Shown here one piece after another: positions 1 through 8,993 of a stretch of 64,000 bases of DNA; positions within the stretch are counted from its first letter, which is position 1, and each line of letters begins with the position of its first letter. This DNA is from Bradyrhizobium macuxiense. Its GTDB lineage: Bacteria; Pseudomonadota; Alphaproteobacteria; Rhizobiales; Xanthobacteraceae. The position numbers and the translations under genes were made by a program. The notes under the pieces were generated by a model that had not been told where the DNA came from, did no database searches, and saw only the letters and a program-made list of their open reading frames with translations. The stretch is from assembly GCF_007993935.1 (NCBI RefSeq), contig NZ_VITY01000011.1, forward strand, positions 1-64,000, in the 5' to 3' direction.

Positions 1-66
1 GACTTGTAATGGAGAGCTCGAGAGCGGCAATACACAGGAAAATACGGTGATCGCGATTGGCAGCTC

Positions 67-120
67 CCCATTACCGGCTTTGCCCATAAGGCAGGTAATG
101 GGCGTCACCCATTACCTGCC
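67..120. repeat. Palindromic repeat cluster
   Basis: A perfect 13-bp inverted repeat (GGCAGGTAATGGG at 90-102, its complement at 108-120) encloses a 5-base loop. A further copy of the CCCATTACC half lies at 67-75, giving three half-sites. There is no following T-run, so a terminator is unlikely. Such arrays occur at the ends of some recombinase-carrying elements and at attachment sites, but no recombinase gene is visible here. Confidence 0.7.
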
Positions 121-373
121 GGAATTGCCCATGCCCGTGGTGCCGCATCAATCCTGACAGAAAATGGCGGCCGGCGGCGTTACGCATCGGAGATGACAGA
201 TGAACAGCGTGGATTGAGGCGATACGGGCAAGAGATTGCGACTCAAAGAGCAGCAGGTCATGCGGCCCTCTGAGATTTCGTTACCCGACATCGTAGAAGA
301 GGCTCCGCGTGGACGGATTTAGTAGGGCCGCAATGGTAGGTCGAACAGAGCGTGGCGGCGAACCGGCATAGCG

Positions 374-1042
374 ATGAAGTCATCTCCCTTTCTGCGACTT
401 TGGCTGGATAAAGCCGGAGCGCTCCTGATTGTGTACGGAATGATCGCTGCCGCAGTTTCGATCGTTCTTGTCCTTGCACTAAATGGCTTTGGTGCCAACC
501 GAGGCGATGTTTACGACCCCTTCTCTTCACCCGGCGCTCCTGCCGGTCCGCTTGACAAGCTGAAGTTCGCGCGTGAGCCCGGCAATGACAAGCACTATAT
601 CTGCGAGAAGCCCCAAACTGACGCGTTCATTGCGCGAGACCATTTCAAGGAAGACATCACGTCAACGGCCCGAGTCAAAATGGCGTGGCTTGGCGCGACC
701 TTTGTCCGGCAATTCGCTGCCAAGGTCGAGGGTGTGGACGTGACACCTCTGCAAACGTACATCTTACAGAGCCCAGCAAATATCGATGAGTTCGTCGGAG
801 AGCTGGGCGCTCGCGATGGGGTTAAGCTCGTGGATATCTGGTGCCTCTTGAGGCTGCAGGCCAATGGCGAAAGCGGTGCGCTGCAGACTACCTCTCTTCC
901 GAATGCGTTCTTTGTCCGTGATGGCACGGGTGCACTTGCTGTGATTGATGTTGTATGGGGAGGTGCGGGCTGGGAAATTGGAGCCAGCCCGATCGAAAGC
1001 CGACGGACATGGCCTCGCGGCACTCGCGTCTTCTCTCGTTGA
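374..1042 (+). CDS. Membrane-anchored hypothetical protein
   Basis: A 222-residue protein that I do not recognise. Residues 14-36 form one strong hydrophobic segment after a short basic start, so the protein is probably held in the inner membrane with the rest (two Cys, mixed charge) in the periplasm or cytoplasm. It stands alone; the nearest genes are remnants. The ribosome site before the ATG is weak. The reading frame is long, and its composition is like the host's, so I treat it as real. Confidence 0.55.
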   Translation: MKSSPFLRLWLDKAGALLIVYGMIAAAVSIVLVLALNGFGANRGDVYDPFSSPGAPAGPLDKLKFAREPGNDKHYICEKPQTDAFIARDHFKEDITSTARVKMAWLGATFVRQFAAKVEGVDVTPLQTYILQSPANIDEFVGELGARDGVKLVDIWCLLRLQANGESGALQTTSLPNAFFVRDGTGALAVIDVVWGGAGWEIGASPIESRRTWPRGTRVFSR

Positions 1043-1454
1043 GCGGGCTCTCCCCCGAATATTTGTAGTCGTCGACGCCAGCGTCAGCCGACGCGCAGGA
1101 TCGTCATTTTATTGCCGGCGTCGCCCACGGAAGGCTGCTTCGAAGGTGTATCTCATATGGGATTGGCGCTTCTCTGCGCATCCGTGCAGAAACGGCCTCG
1201 TGGCGCGCCACGAATCCTTTTCAGAGACTTATCGGCGGAGGCAGCAGAGTGTTCGCTGGTCGTGCATTTTCGTCAGACATCTGTCACGCGATCAGCGCCA
1301 TCGACGCCTCGAAAGCCTTGCCAATGAAACAGTAGGGGCTATTGCATAAAGCCCGTGGAGCGGTGGTATGAATTTACGTTCGTCCAGGTTGCCGTTTGGC
1401 GCCAGTTCGACAGCTAAGAAATGCTTTTAGTTTCGTTTATTGGAAAAGTCGCTT
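1043..1454. other. Gap without a supported gene
   Basis: No convincing gene. It holds CTATTGCATAAAG around 1340-1352, which recurs near 16499-16511 and may be the trace of an insertion-sequence end. Confidence 0.4.
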
Positions 1455-1652
1455 ATGGCAGACTATCCGGTCAACAGGATGGCTCTATTTATCGATGGAC
1501 TGAAATGGTATGCGACCTCCAGGGCGCTCGATCTCGGTGTCGATCACAGGCGCCCGCGGCAGCACTTCGGGCGCCATGGTCGGCTGCTGCGAGCCTTCCA
1601 TTATATGATCGGCGAGTTCCATGATGCCGACCGGTGCGAGCGAAGGTTTTGA
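1455..1652 (+). pseudogene. Truncated NYN-domain gene fragment
   Basis: The translation carries the start of a NYN (PIN-like nuclease) domain: ALFIDG near residue 10, then a stretch matching in order the N-terminal 50 residues of the intact NYN protein encoded at 2578-3159 (ALFIDGxxxxAT, a VDxRR/IDYRR motif, GxLLRAFxY). Similarity ends after about 60 residues and a stop follows, so the catalytic core and its later acidic residues are missing. It is a decayed second copy lying about 1 kb from the intact gene and on the opposite strand. Confidence 0.65.
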
Positions 1653-1757
1653 AGGCTCGCGATTGCTCGGCACAAAGAAAGCGCAGGTCTCCAAAGCCAT
1701 GCCGACGTGACTACTTGAATCCTTCATTTCTAACTGTTCCAACTCTCGAGAGAGGCT

Positions 1758-2408
1758 TCATTGTCTGAGCCGAGACAACAGCGAGACCAGCTCGCCCTGC
1801 CGCCCGGTTGCGGTCCGCAAAAAGACAGCCTTCGGATGGTTGCGGGCCGTACCCTTGGAGATGTTCATTTCACGGGCGATCTCGTCGAGCGATTGTCCCG
1901 TGACCAAGAGCGACGCGAGTTGTGCCTGAACGGGAGTGAGGTCAAAGATCGCCATGAGTGAGGTCTGTGGGACGGCCGGAACTTCATCCAGGTCGGTCAG
2001 AAGAAGCAAAACACCCGCATCACAAGCTGACGTTACCCGCTCTAACAGGATCGCCTTCATCACGATCGGTCGTCGGCCGGAGCGATTGATCACCAGTTGC
2101 GAAACCGCAGGTCCGTCGCTGGCTGGATATCGACGGACCCGATTGATCAACTCTTCCAACCTCATTCGCGATTGGTAGTCGGACACGAAAAGACGCTGTC
2201 TTTGCACAAAGAAGTCGCTGTCGAAGACTTTCCTCCTGCCGGTCACGGTCAGCACTAAGCCGTCTCGATCAAGCCAAATCGCGGAGCAATTGATTAGATC
2301 AAGCGCCTTGACAATACTCGAGCACTCCTGAGGGGGCATGGCTGGCTGAGAGAGTTGGGCGATTCCGGGAAGCAAATCGAGCATTTGGAAACTCACCTGC
2401 AAGTGCAT
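1758..2408 (-). CDS. LuxR-family helix-turn-helix regulator
   Basis: A 216-residue protein. Residues about 150-205 form a LuxR/GerE-type DNA-binding domain: LTPVQAQLASLL, then SLDEIAREMNISKGTARNH, then a LVSLLSRL helix. The N-terminal 140 residues resemble the ligand or PAS-like region of the stand-alone LuxR regulators common in Bradyrhizobium, but shorter than usual, so the N-terminus may have been lost. The target is unknown. A proline in the recognition helix region (TARNHPKAVF, where family members usually have HLK) could weaken DNA binding. Confidence 0.7.
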   Translation of the reverse strand: MHLQVSFQMLDLLPGIAQLSQPAMPPQECSSIVKALDLINCSAIWLDRDGLVLTVTGRRKVFDSDFFVQRQRLFVSDYQSRMRLEELINRVRRYPASDGPAVSQLVINRSGRRPIVMKAILLERVTSACDAGVLLLLTDLDEVPAVPQTSLMAIFDLTPVQAQLASLLVTGQSLDEIAREMNISKGTARNHPKAVFLRTATGRQGELVSLLSRLRQ

Positions 2409-2577
2409 CTGCTAAAAACAGAACAATGGATCACACGTCGTATTCTCCAAGCATCATCTCGACCGAAGGCGGCAACAATTCGGGTTAAGTTTTGTCAACT
2501 CTAACCAGGAACGAGAGACGGGCTGAAGCCCAAGCGGCCCATTGCTGACGTTCCCGTCAACCTTCACGGAAGCACCT

Positions 2578-3159
2578 TCATTCCGTGTCGGTTGAATCAC
2601 GGCGCTTGCTACCATCTGGCGCGGAGCCTAGCCGTTCGGCCGGGTCGCGGCCGAACTTCAGCTTCAGTTGCGCCATGTCGACAAATTCATCCGCCTGCCG
2701 TCGAAGTTCGTCGGCGATCATTGGGGGCTGGCTGGCGATCGTGGAGATGACGGTGACGCGGACACCGCGGCGCTGCACAGCCTCGACCAGCGAGCGGAAG
2801 TCGCCATCGCCGGAAAACAGAATCATTTCGTTGATGTGGCGAGCGAGTTCCATGGCATCGACGGTGAGCTCGATGTCCATGTTGGCTTTGACCTTGCGGC
2901 GGCCGCTGGCGTCGATGAATTCCTTGGTGGCTTTGGTGACCACGGTGTAGCCGTTGTAGTCGAGCCAGTCGATCAGCGGACGGATCGACGAATACTGCTG
3001 ATCCTCGGCGATCGCCGTGTAGTAGAACGCACGCAGCAGCGTCCCGCGGCTCTGAAACTCCCCGACCAGGCGTCTGTAGTCGATCTCGAAGCCAAGCTCC
3101 TTTGCGGTTGCGTGAAGATTCGCTCCGTCGATGAAGAGCGCGATCTTGGAGTGTGACAT
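2578..3159 (-). CDS. NYN-domain (LabA-like) ribonuclease family protein
   Basis: A 193-residue protein of the NYN/LabA (DUF88) family, relatives of PIN nucleases. Visible features are IALFIDGANLHATAKEL at the start (conserved Asp of the active site), an acidic DIELTVDAM in the middle, and the LFSGDGDFRSLVEAVQRRGVRVTVIS block that marks the family. The C-terminus is a charged tail. Family members are thought to cleave RNA; the substrate here is unknown. It stands as a single gene, and a truncated copy of it lies at 1455-1652. Confidence 0.85.
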   Translation of the reverse strand: MSHSKIALFIDGANLHATAKELGFEIDYRRLVGEFQSRGTLLRAFYYTAIAEDQQYSSIRPLIDWLDYNGYTVVTKATKEFIDASGRRKVKANMDIELTVDAMELARHINEMILFSGDGDFRSLVEAVQRRGVRVTVISTIASQPPMIADELRRQADEFVDMAQLKLKFGRDPAERLGSAPDGSKRRDSTDTE

Positions 3160-3567
3160 GCCTCAATCCGCGCTGCTCATCTGTGGTCTCCGGTGGCGCA
3201 GGACGGCTGCCATTGCCGTGCTGCTGTGACCCGGCATTCAATGCCTTGATTGCCCTAAGCTGTGCTCCGACAAACATTGTCCGTAACGAACGAACAATGG
3301 CGTTTCTCCTCCGAGTGTGTCATCTCGGCTTTTCCCCGAGGATTGACCGGCCGCGATGTCGGCTTTGGCGCGATCATTGGACCGCTACGGAATTCCGTTT
3401 GATCTGCACTCGCCTCCCATTCGCAATCTGCAAGCCTATGCCCTAGACTGGTCGTTTCGCTCGCCAAGCATCCACAGACCTTTCTCGGGGGGCTGACTGT
3501 TGGATTGAACAACCAGTTCGTCCCAAAAGATCACCGAAAGAATGATGCAAGATGCCTGGCGGACTTG
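3160..3567. other. Gap without a supported gene
   Basis: Nothing convincing is seen on either strand apart from upstream sequence of the NYN gene. Confidence 0.4.
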
Positions 3568-4404
3568 CTAGCTCGCCGGCTCCTTTGCTGAGATGATCAA
3601 CTGAGACGAGCCGTATGCGCTTGAAACAAGCTTGTAACAACAGCACGCCCGTTGCTCGAGGCACCGACGGTCATCGATCTGCAGGACGCCACGCATCTTG
3701 CGAATCAGCCCTTGTTCTTCGAATCGGATGAGGGTCTCCGTGACTCCGGCACGGCGCAATCCCAATGCGGTCGAGAGGTAGTCATGCGTTACCGGAAGAA
3801 CAGGAGCGCCGATGGCGTCGCTCGCAAAACAAAGCCAGCTTGCAAGCCGCTTGTCGCGATCGTGCCGAACCCCGCATAATCCAGTTTGAAGGCAATGCAG
3901 GGTCAGCGCTTGCACGTACTGAACAAGATGCTCCCGGATTGCGGGGCGCTCATTCATCACCCGATTCAAATCCTCGACACGGATCCTGTGTGCGGTTCCG
4001 GGAAACAGCACGACCGCCTGATGGGTCGAAAGATGCCCTCCTACTAGCAGCGATGCGGCGACCGCCCCCTGATGTCCGATCATCGCCGTTTCAAGGATGC
4101 AGCCCTCCGCGACAAGCCTCAGCGAGACGAGGCCCGATTCTATGAAGTAGATGTGCTCGAGACGCCTCTTCGGCTCCTGCAGGACCATGCGCTCCTTTAG
4201 GACGATCGGCTCCAGGAGCTCCCCGATTGCCGCGACGTCTTGCGGAGAAAGACTCGCCAGGATCGCATTTTTGACGAAGGCCCGTCGGTGAGGGCGCTCC
4301 GTCATCGGCCGGCTGAGCACCGGCCGGGTGGCGGACGCCTGCGTGAGAGCCGCACCTCTGGAGCTGTCAGGCGCTTCGATAATGGCGGGCACGTGGTCGG
4401 TCAT
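3568..4404 (-). CDS. Crp/Fnr-family transcriptional regulator
   Basis: A cAMP-receptor-type regulator of 278 residues from the chosen start. An N-terminal cyclic-nucleotide-like beta-barrel (motifs LKERMVLQEPKRRLEHIYFIESGLVSL and MIGHQGAV) precedes a Crp-type winged helix (LPVTHDYLSTALGLRRAGVTETLIRFEEQGLIRK). The Cys cluster of oxygen-sensing Fnr/FixK2 proteins is absent; CCCY near the C-terminus is not that motif. Upstream codons stay open, but the ATG at 4404 has GGAGAGGGA just before it, so I start there. Similar proteins are very common in Bradyrhizobium and act as orphan regulators. Confidence 0.85.
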   Translation of the reverse strand: MTDHVPAIIEAPDSSRGAALTQASATRPVLSRPMTERPHRRAFVKNAILASLSPQDVAAIGELLEPIVLKERMVLQEPKRRLEHIYFIESGLVSLRLVAEGCILETAMIGHQGAVAASLLVGGHLSTHQAVVLFPGTAHRIRVEDLNRVMNERPAIREHLVQYVQALTLHCLQTGLCGVRHDRDKRLASWLCFASDAIGAPVLPVTHDYLSTALGLRRAGVTETLIRFEEQGLIRKMRGVLQIDDRRCLEQRACCCYKLVSSAYGSSQLIISAKEPAS

Positions 4405-4730
4405 GGTCCCTCTCCTGGCAGGCGCCCCCGGCAGCTGTAACGAGGAGTTGATTGCTATCGTAACAATATTCTCATCTTTATTTATGCAAGGAGCCCAGGC
4501 TGGGCGCTCAAATCCCCCGTTGGGGCGACGTTCTTCGACAGATTTCTGCTGGGCCGACGGGCGCTGCCGCAATACTTGCTTGGATCCGTCGCTCAGTTCG
4601 CCAACGCCACAGCAACGGAGGCCTTCCCCAGGGCGGCGGCCTCAGTCCGAGACCGCGCGCCAGCCCGTGCCCGTATGCGCATGTCGACCTGCAAACGTGC
4701 CTCACTGAACGGACGAGTGCGGGACGACCT
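4405..4730. other. Intergenic, upstream of the Crp/Fnr gene
   Basis: Contains an AT-rich patch (about 4455-4490) that probably holds the promoter of the Crp/Fnr gene. No gene is supported. Confidence 0.35.
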
Positions 4731-4994
4731 CTACTTGACGAGCTTCAGATGGGGCGGAAACGGCCTGGCCAATGGAGCTTCCGGATCTAGCCGCAGCTCG
4801 TTCGACGCGATCATGTCGCACAGCGCCTTGAGATCGGAATCGGTGATGCTGTGAAGCTCCATCCGAACTTCAAGGATCGCGAGCGACAGCAACTTCGCAA
4901 TCTCTTTGACGCCTTGATCGAATAGAAGTGACTGACACTCTTCCAAGCTTGCAAGCAGCGACAGCAATTGTTCTTCAATATTGGTGACCGGCAT
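4731..4994 (-). CDS. Small hypothetical protein
   Basis: An 87-residue acidic, helical protein starting MPVTNIEEQLLSLLASLEEC. Two leucine-rich helices suggest a helical bundle or dimer. I start at 4994 because GGGAG precedes that ATG; the open frame extends 19 codons further up without a better start. The function is not recognised. Confidence 0.5.
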   Translation of the reverse strand: MPVTNIEEQLLSLLASLEECQSLLFDQGVKEIAKLLSLAILEVRMELHSITDSDLKALCDMIASNELRLDPEAPLARPFPPHLKLVK

Positions 4995-5285
4995 ATGTTC
5001 AACTCCCGACCCCGAGCAGGCGCAGTACAGCAACGTTTCAAAACGGATCAATGCGCGCGCGCTCTACAGGGTGTGGTGCCGGCGCCATACTTGGTGGAGA
5101 CCGGTACTGCTCTTTGCCTGGCCCGCCTGCGGGAGCCTTCGATCGTCACGCTCCAACGAAAGGCTCAAGCGACTGGTCGCAAATGCGCTCCTGCCCACGT
5201 TGATCCGTCGGAAACTATCTCAGGTTCCTCGAACGGTTTCTGCACGAAGCTCTGCTCCAACCAAGGCAATGAGTGGCGAACAATC

Positions 5286-5576
5286 TCATTTCTTGCCCGA
5301 GTGTGGGGCCTCGGCTTCAGATTTGAGCGTTTCGTACAAAGAATCCGCCGTCTTGCCTTTCCAATTTGTTCTATATTTGGGAGACATCGCGCTTCGTCCG
5401 CTGCGCAACAGCGGCATACTTGCCACTGCGGAAAGCGAAGCGGCGCCCAGCTTCATCCATAGTCCCAATGGGAACGTCGGTCGTCCGAGGCCTTGCACAT
5501 CTTGCCACGATTTTGTGATGCCGCGCGGGGCCACTTCGTCGGCGAGGAAAGGGTCGATGACGGTGGCTGAGGACAT
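5286..5576 (-). CDS. Hypothetical protein, 96 residues
   Basis: An unrecognised protein with a hydrophobic central stretch (about residues 36-58, LGLWMKLGAASLSAVASMPLL), which could be one membrane segment, and a Lys/Glu-rich end. The composition is protein-like and better than that of the overlapping plus-strand frames, so I prefer this strand. No neighbour explains it. Confidence 0.4.
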   Translation of the reverse strand: MSSATVIDPFLADEVAPRGITKSWQDVQGLGRPTFPLGLWMKLGAASLSAVASMPLLRSGRSAMSPKYRTNWKGKTADSLYETLKSEAEAPHSGKK

Positions 5577-5768
5577 CCGAGGTACGCGTAAAGCCGGGGC
5601 TGACTACGGCGGCTTTGCCTGCTGCTGTTCGGCGACGAAGTGGCAATACGACGCGTTGGGCCCGTATGCCGGAGGCTCGTGGACAAGGGCCGCCTCAGGC
5701 GTAGAAAAGCCGGCCCTTGGTGCATTCACCTATTACCTGCCGACGCATCCAAGCATCCTGCCGCCGAC

Positions 5769-5936
5769 GTGACGACAAGAGCGCCCTCCTTCAAAGTGTT
5801 GATCGCCGCCGAGCTGGCACGCATTGAGGCTCAACTGGCGAGTACGCCACGCGGGCCAGAGCGCGAGGCGCTCGAAAACAAACTGCGTCGGTTCAAGACC
5901 GCGTTCAGCGTCGATAGTTGGGACCGGCCGACCTGA
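5769..5936 (+). CDS. Small helical protein typical of rhizobia
   Basis: About 55 residues: IAAELARIEAQLASTPRGPEREALENKLRRFKTAF. This resembles the many short proteins in Bradyrhizobium that consist of one helical hairpin with a conserved TPRGPEREAL turn. I propose a GTG start at 5769; the frame is open upstream to 5640 but that part has no protein character. The function is unknown. Confidence 0.45.
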   Translation: MTTRAPSFKVLIAAELARIEAQLASTPRGPEREALENKLRRFKTAFSVDSWDRPT

Positions 5937-6356
5937 ACGACCCACTCACAGGCAAGGCCTCATTCTCAGGTGAGCTCCAACCTCCGCGCTCTGCGGCTGG
6001 TTCCGATGAGGAGGCAACTGTACGGACTACGGCGCGTGCGAATTCGTCCGTTCCGCACAAAGTTTGCAAACCGATTGCAAACGCAATCTGTCAACATGAC
6101 CAACTAAGTTGGCCCATTGGCCTGTACCCGCAACTGCATTGCGCGAACTGTCGATGTCGATTTGAACGAGACGTACCTGCCCGCGAGCTATTGGTGGCGA
6201 AGGTCTTTGTTGATGCAATCATGGCGCACTGGCGCAATTTGCGGTCGAAAACACGTTTGCGGAGAGGTGAAAGTGGTGCCGTCACGCTCCTCCCTGGACG
6301 TACGCGCGGCGACTGCTGCCATCCATAGAGTGCGGTCGTCACGATGGGAGGCCGGA
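5937..6356. other. Intergenic, upstream of the response regulator
   Basis: No supported gene. Open frames here lack start signals and look like shadows. Confidence 0.35.
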
Positions 6357-6725
6357 GTGAAAATATTGATCGTCGAAGATCAGCCAGCACTACGTATTCT
6401 GATCGGCAGTCACCTTTCGGAGCGTGGCTTTACGGTTGATGAAGTGAGCAGGGCCGACGACGCAATGGCTGCAACAGCGGTGAGCTCCTACGATGCGATT
6501 ATACTCGATCTGGGGCTTCTGGATGTAGACGGCCTGGAGCTGCTTGCGCGGGTCGCCGGGAAGGCGCCGATAAAAACGCCAGTCCTCGTCGTCGGTGCGC
6601 GGGATGGTGTGGAGGATCGGGGGCGGGCGTTAGACGTCGGGGCCGACGATTATCTCGTGACGCCGATCGATCCTGTCGAGTTGGAGGCAAGACTGCGAGT
6701 GCTGCTGCGCAGGCCCCGCCACTGA
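6357..6725 (+). CDS. Receiver-only response regulator
   Basis: A 122-residue CheY-like receiver domain. It has the acidic pair in VKILIVEDQ, the phospho-acceptor Asp in DAIILDLGLLDVDGLELL, and ADDYLVTPID, where the usual Lys of KP is replaced by Thr. It ends at RVLLRRPRH, exactly where OmpR-family proteins continue into the DNA-binding domain, so it is either a truncated OmpR-type regulator or a stand-alone receiver. GTG at 6357 with GGGAGG five bases before it fixes the start. No partner kinase is nearby. The Lys-to-Thr change may impair phosphorylation signalling. Confidence 0.75.
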   Translation: MKILIVEDQPALRILIGSHLSERGFTVDEVSRADDAMAATAVSSYDAIILDLGLLDVDGLELLARVAGKAPIKTPVLVVGARDGVEDRGRALDVGADDYLVTPIDPVELEARLRVLLRRPRH

Positions 6726-6743
6726 GCGCAAGACGGCAGAACG

Positions 6744-7142
6744 ATGCATCTGACGAGCGGAACGCCCATCGGTTATGACCCCAAGTGGATGGTCTACAGA
6801 TTCACCATGTTCATTGGCAATAGGAGCGTCGATTGCGAGATCAGCAACGCCGCGTTGTCCGCTTTGGGAGAGATGCGGGAAAACCCGAGGCGCACTCACG
6901 AGTCTGTATTTCGACGCCATCGCAAGCTGATCGAGGGAGTGGCGTCAAGCCACTACAGGGGCGATCCGGGACCGGTCAGGATTTTCGCCAAGCACCTTCC
7001 ATCGCCGAGGGCGCGAGGCCGCAGATCAGCCAGGCGACCGCCCAGCCTTCGATCGATCCCGAGCTGTGATCAATCTCATTCAATATTGGAAGAAGGCGGA
7101 GAGGCCAAAGTGGTGTTGGCAGTTGAACCGCCCACCATTTAA
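6744..7142 (+). CDS. DUF1488-like protein, with altered C-terminus
   Basis: Residues about 1-85 match the small DUF1488 family in order: MVYRFTMFIGNRSVDCEISNAALSAL, then FRRHRKLIEGVASSHY, then GDPGPVRIFAKHL. Family members are about 85-95 residues long and stop there, whereas this frame runs on for 45 Arg/Ser-rich residues without family character, so the normal stop was probably lost. The function of DUF1488 is unknown. Confidence 0.5.
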   Translation: MHLTSGTPIGYDPKWMVYRFTMFIGNRSVDCEISNAALSALGEMRENPRRTHESVFRRHRKLIEGVASSHYRGDPGPVRIFAKHLPSPRARGRRSARRPPSLRSIPSCDQSHSILEEGGEAKVVLAVEPPTI

Positions 7143-7294
7143 GTACAGGCAAGCTCCAAGCTCGCTTTGTTGGAGACGTTGACGGCCGCCCGTCTCTCCC
7201 CGCAATCGGCGTCATGCGGAGAGAGGTGCAGCGCGTTCTGACGCCGCGACCGACCCGCGCCGTCGCTCGGTTCGCCCGAGCGCTGGCCCTGATC

Positions 7295-7504
7295 TCACAT
7301 TTCAGATCCATGATATCCGTTTAAAGTGCCAAGGTATCCTTCCAGCTCGACGAGCGCTCGCTGCTCCCATTCCTCGGCCTGCGTCAGCAATGAGATTCGT
7401 TGAACTGGTCGGAATGTCGCAGCCTGACGGCACAGCGAAGCTATTGCGCGGTAGTGGCGCACGTTTTCCATAACGTCCAGCCCAGTCATGTTCGAATCAC
7501 CCAT
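7295..7504 (-). CDS. Small hypothetical protein of a common rhizobial type
   Basis: 69 residues: VRHYRAIASLCRQAATFRPVQRISLLTQAEEWEQRALVELEGY. The pattern RAIASLCRQ-x-x-RP-x-x-x-x-SLL-x-QAEEWE is one I associate with many short single-domain proteins of Bradyrhizobium. It is mostly helical, and the function is unknown. Confidence 0.6.
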   Translation of the reverse strand: MGDSNMTGLDVMENVRHYRAIASLCRQAATFRPVQRISLLTQAEEWEQRALVELEGYLGTLNGYHGSEM

Positions 7505-8993
7505 ACTATCCCGGCGGGAAAGTGTGCCAGAACGATTGTCGATTGGTTAGCGACCAGCTCGGTAAGCCTGCATGGTTGGCAAATCCTTACGACATGTCCC
7601 GTCAACCTGCGGGATGGCAGTAGCAGAAGTCGTGCCGACGATCAGGCCAACGGTTAGATGATTGAATAGCAGTCAGTCCCTGCTTGCCGCTATCGGCATC
7701 GTCGACATCCGAACCGACTAAGGTGCGCCGCTCGGAGCCAGTGGCGAAAGCGCAGGACACCATTTCCGATCGTGGAATGATCACGGTCACCGCCAGAAAC
7801 GCCATCTACATCAGCGGCCGGGCAACGCAGAGTCAGGGCGTCATTTGGTGCCTGAGTTTCACGTGCATTTTGTCATGCATTGCCGTACTCGTCTGCTACC
7901 GGGACCGATACCGGGTACGGCGTTGACCCGTTTGCTCGGTGTCGTGCATGCTCGCGCTCCGCCGGCGTCCTTGGAACCATCGTGATCAATGGCAATTGCT
8001 CTTCGGCTAACGCGCCTTCAGGAGCCCTGGCTCCGCATCTGACGCTGGATCAGTCGCTATTCCAGATGATAGCTGTCGAGATAGACACCATCGTTCGTCC
8101 ATCGTTGTTCCTGACATAAGTATCAGGGGGCCCCGGTATCGATCTTCGTGCAGTCCTGGACAGAGCAGTGTGAAAGCTTCTCCGAGGAGGAAGGTCGCTC
8201 CGACCTTGTTGCTGTGCTCACGAATGCGAAAGTACAAAGTGCTGTTCACGAAGTGCCAAGTAGCCGCGACTAGCGTTCATGACATTTGAAAGCGTCCCGC
8301 CTTGCGCTGCCACCCCAGAGTCAAGTCGCCGGCCGACTCGGAAGGTGAGGCAATGCTCAGGCCGCCCGAGACTGTCTCAAGGGCAACCCGCATCCCTCAT
8401 CCAGTCCGCAAGATATTACAGCCGTCGGAGCTGTGTTCGCGTCCTGGCCGTGGGCGGTCCCTGCAGCGCAATGTTCTCGGTTTCAGCCGAAAGCCCTTGT
8501 CGCATTTAGAGCTCGTGGACCTTCTCAAGGATGCTCGACGATGCTGGCAGCCTTCATCAAGAGCGCGACCTGCACGCTCGCTCTAAATGAACGCAAAGAC
8601 GAGCAGGCTCGAGCAGAGTAGCGCAAGGCTGGTCGCGGTCAGTGCGAGGAGGCTACCGGAGACAAGGTCATGATTGCGCATGAAACACCCTCGATTGGAG
8701 CCGGGAAGAGAGAGCGGCAGTTCGCTGCCTTGCGCTTTGCGATTAAATCATTAATCGATCCTGATTGCATTATTCCTGCTCTTTCATTGAGACAGTGCAT
8801 TTTACCTGCATCATTAGAGCGCACTTCGTCGAAGCGCGGCGTGACGAAGAAACGAATCGCGGTTTGAGGATTCTCCAGAATCTACTGTCGTCCGAACGTT
8901 TGGAGTCATTGCAGCAGCGGTTGCGATCGGTGTTTGACGAACCGTCGCCGACGCGCTGATCGGCGCCGAACCCGTTGGTAACTCGGACTTCTG
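7505..8993. other. 1.5-kb gap without a supported gene
   Basis: Several short frames exist on both strands. The one at 7684-7926 (+) has a hydrophobic C-terminal stretch (CLSFTCILSCIAVLVCY) but no ribosome site or recognisable family. I see no RNA gene. This is probably decayed sequence. Confidence 0.4.

Noticed and set aside
2012..2030. tts-box-like GTCAGCTTGTGATGC on the minus strand
   Set aside because: It lies inside the LuxR-type coding region and lacks the second half of the consensus.
4981..5772. 263-residue plus-strand open frame
   Set aside because: No family, poor protein character, and it overlaps a more plausible minus-strand frame at 5286-5576.
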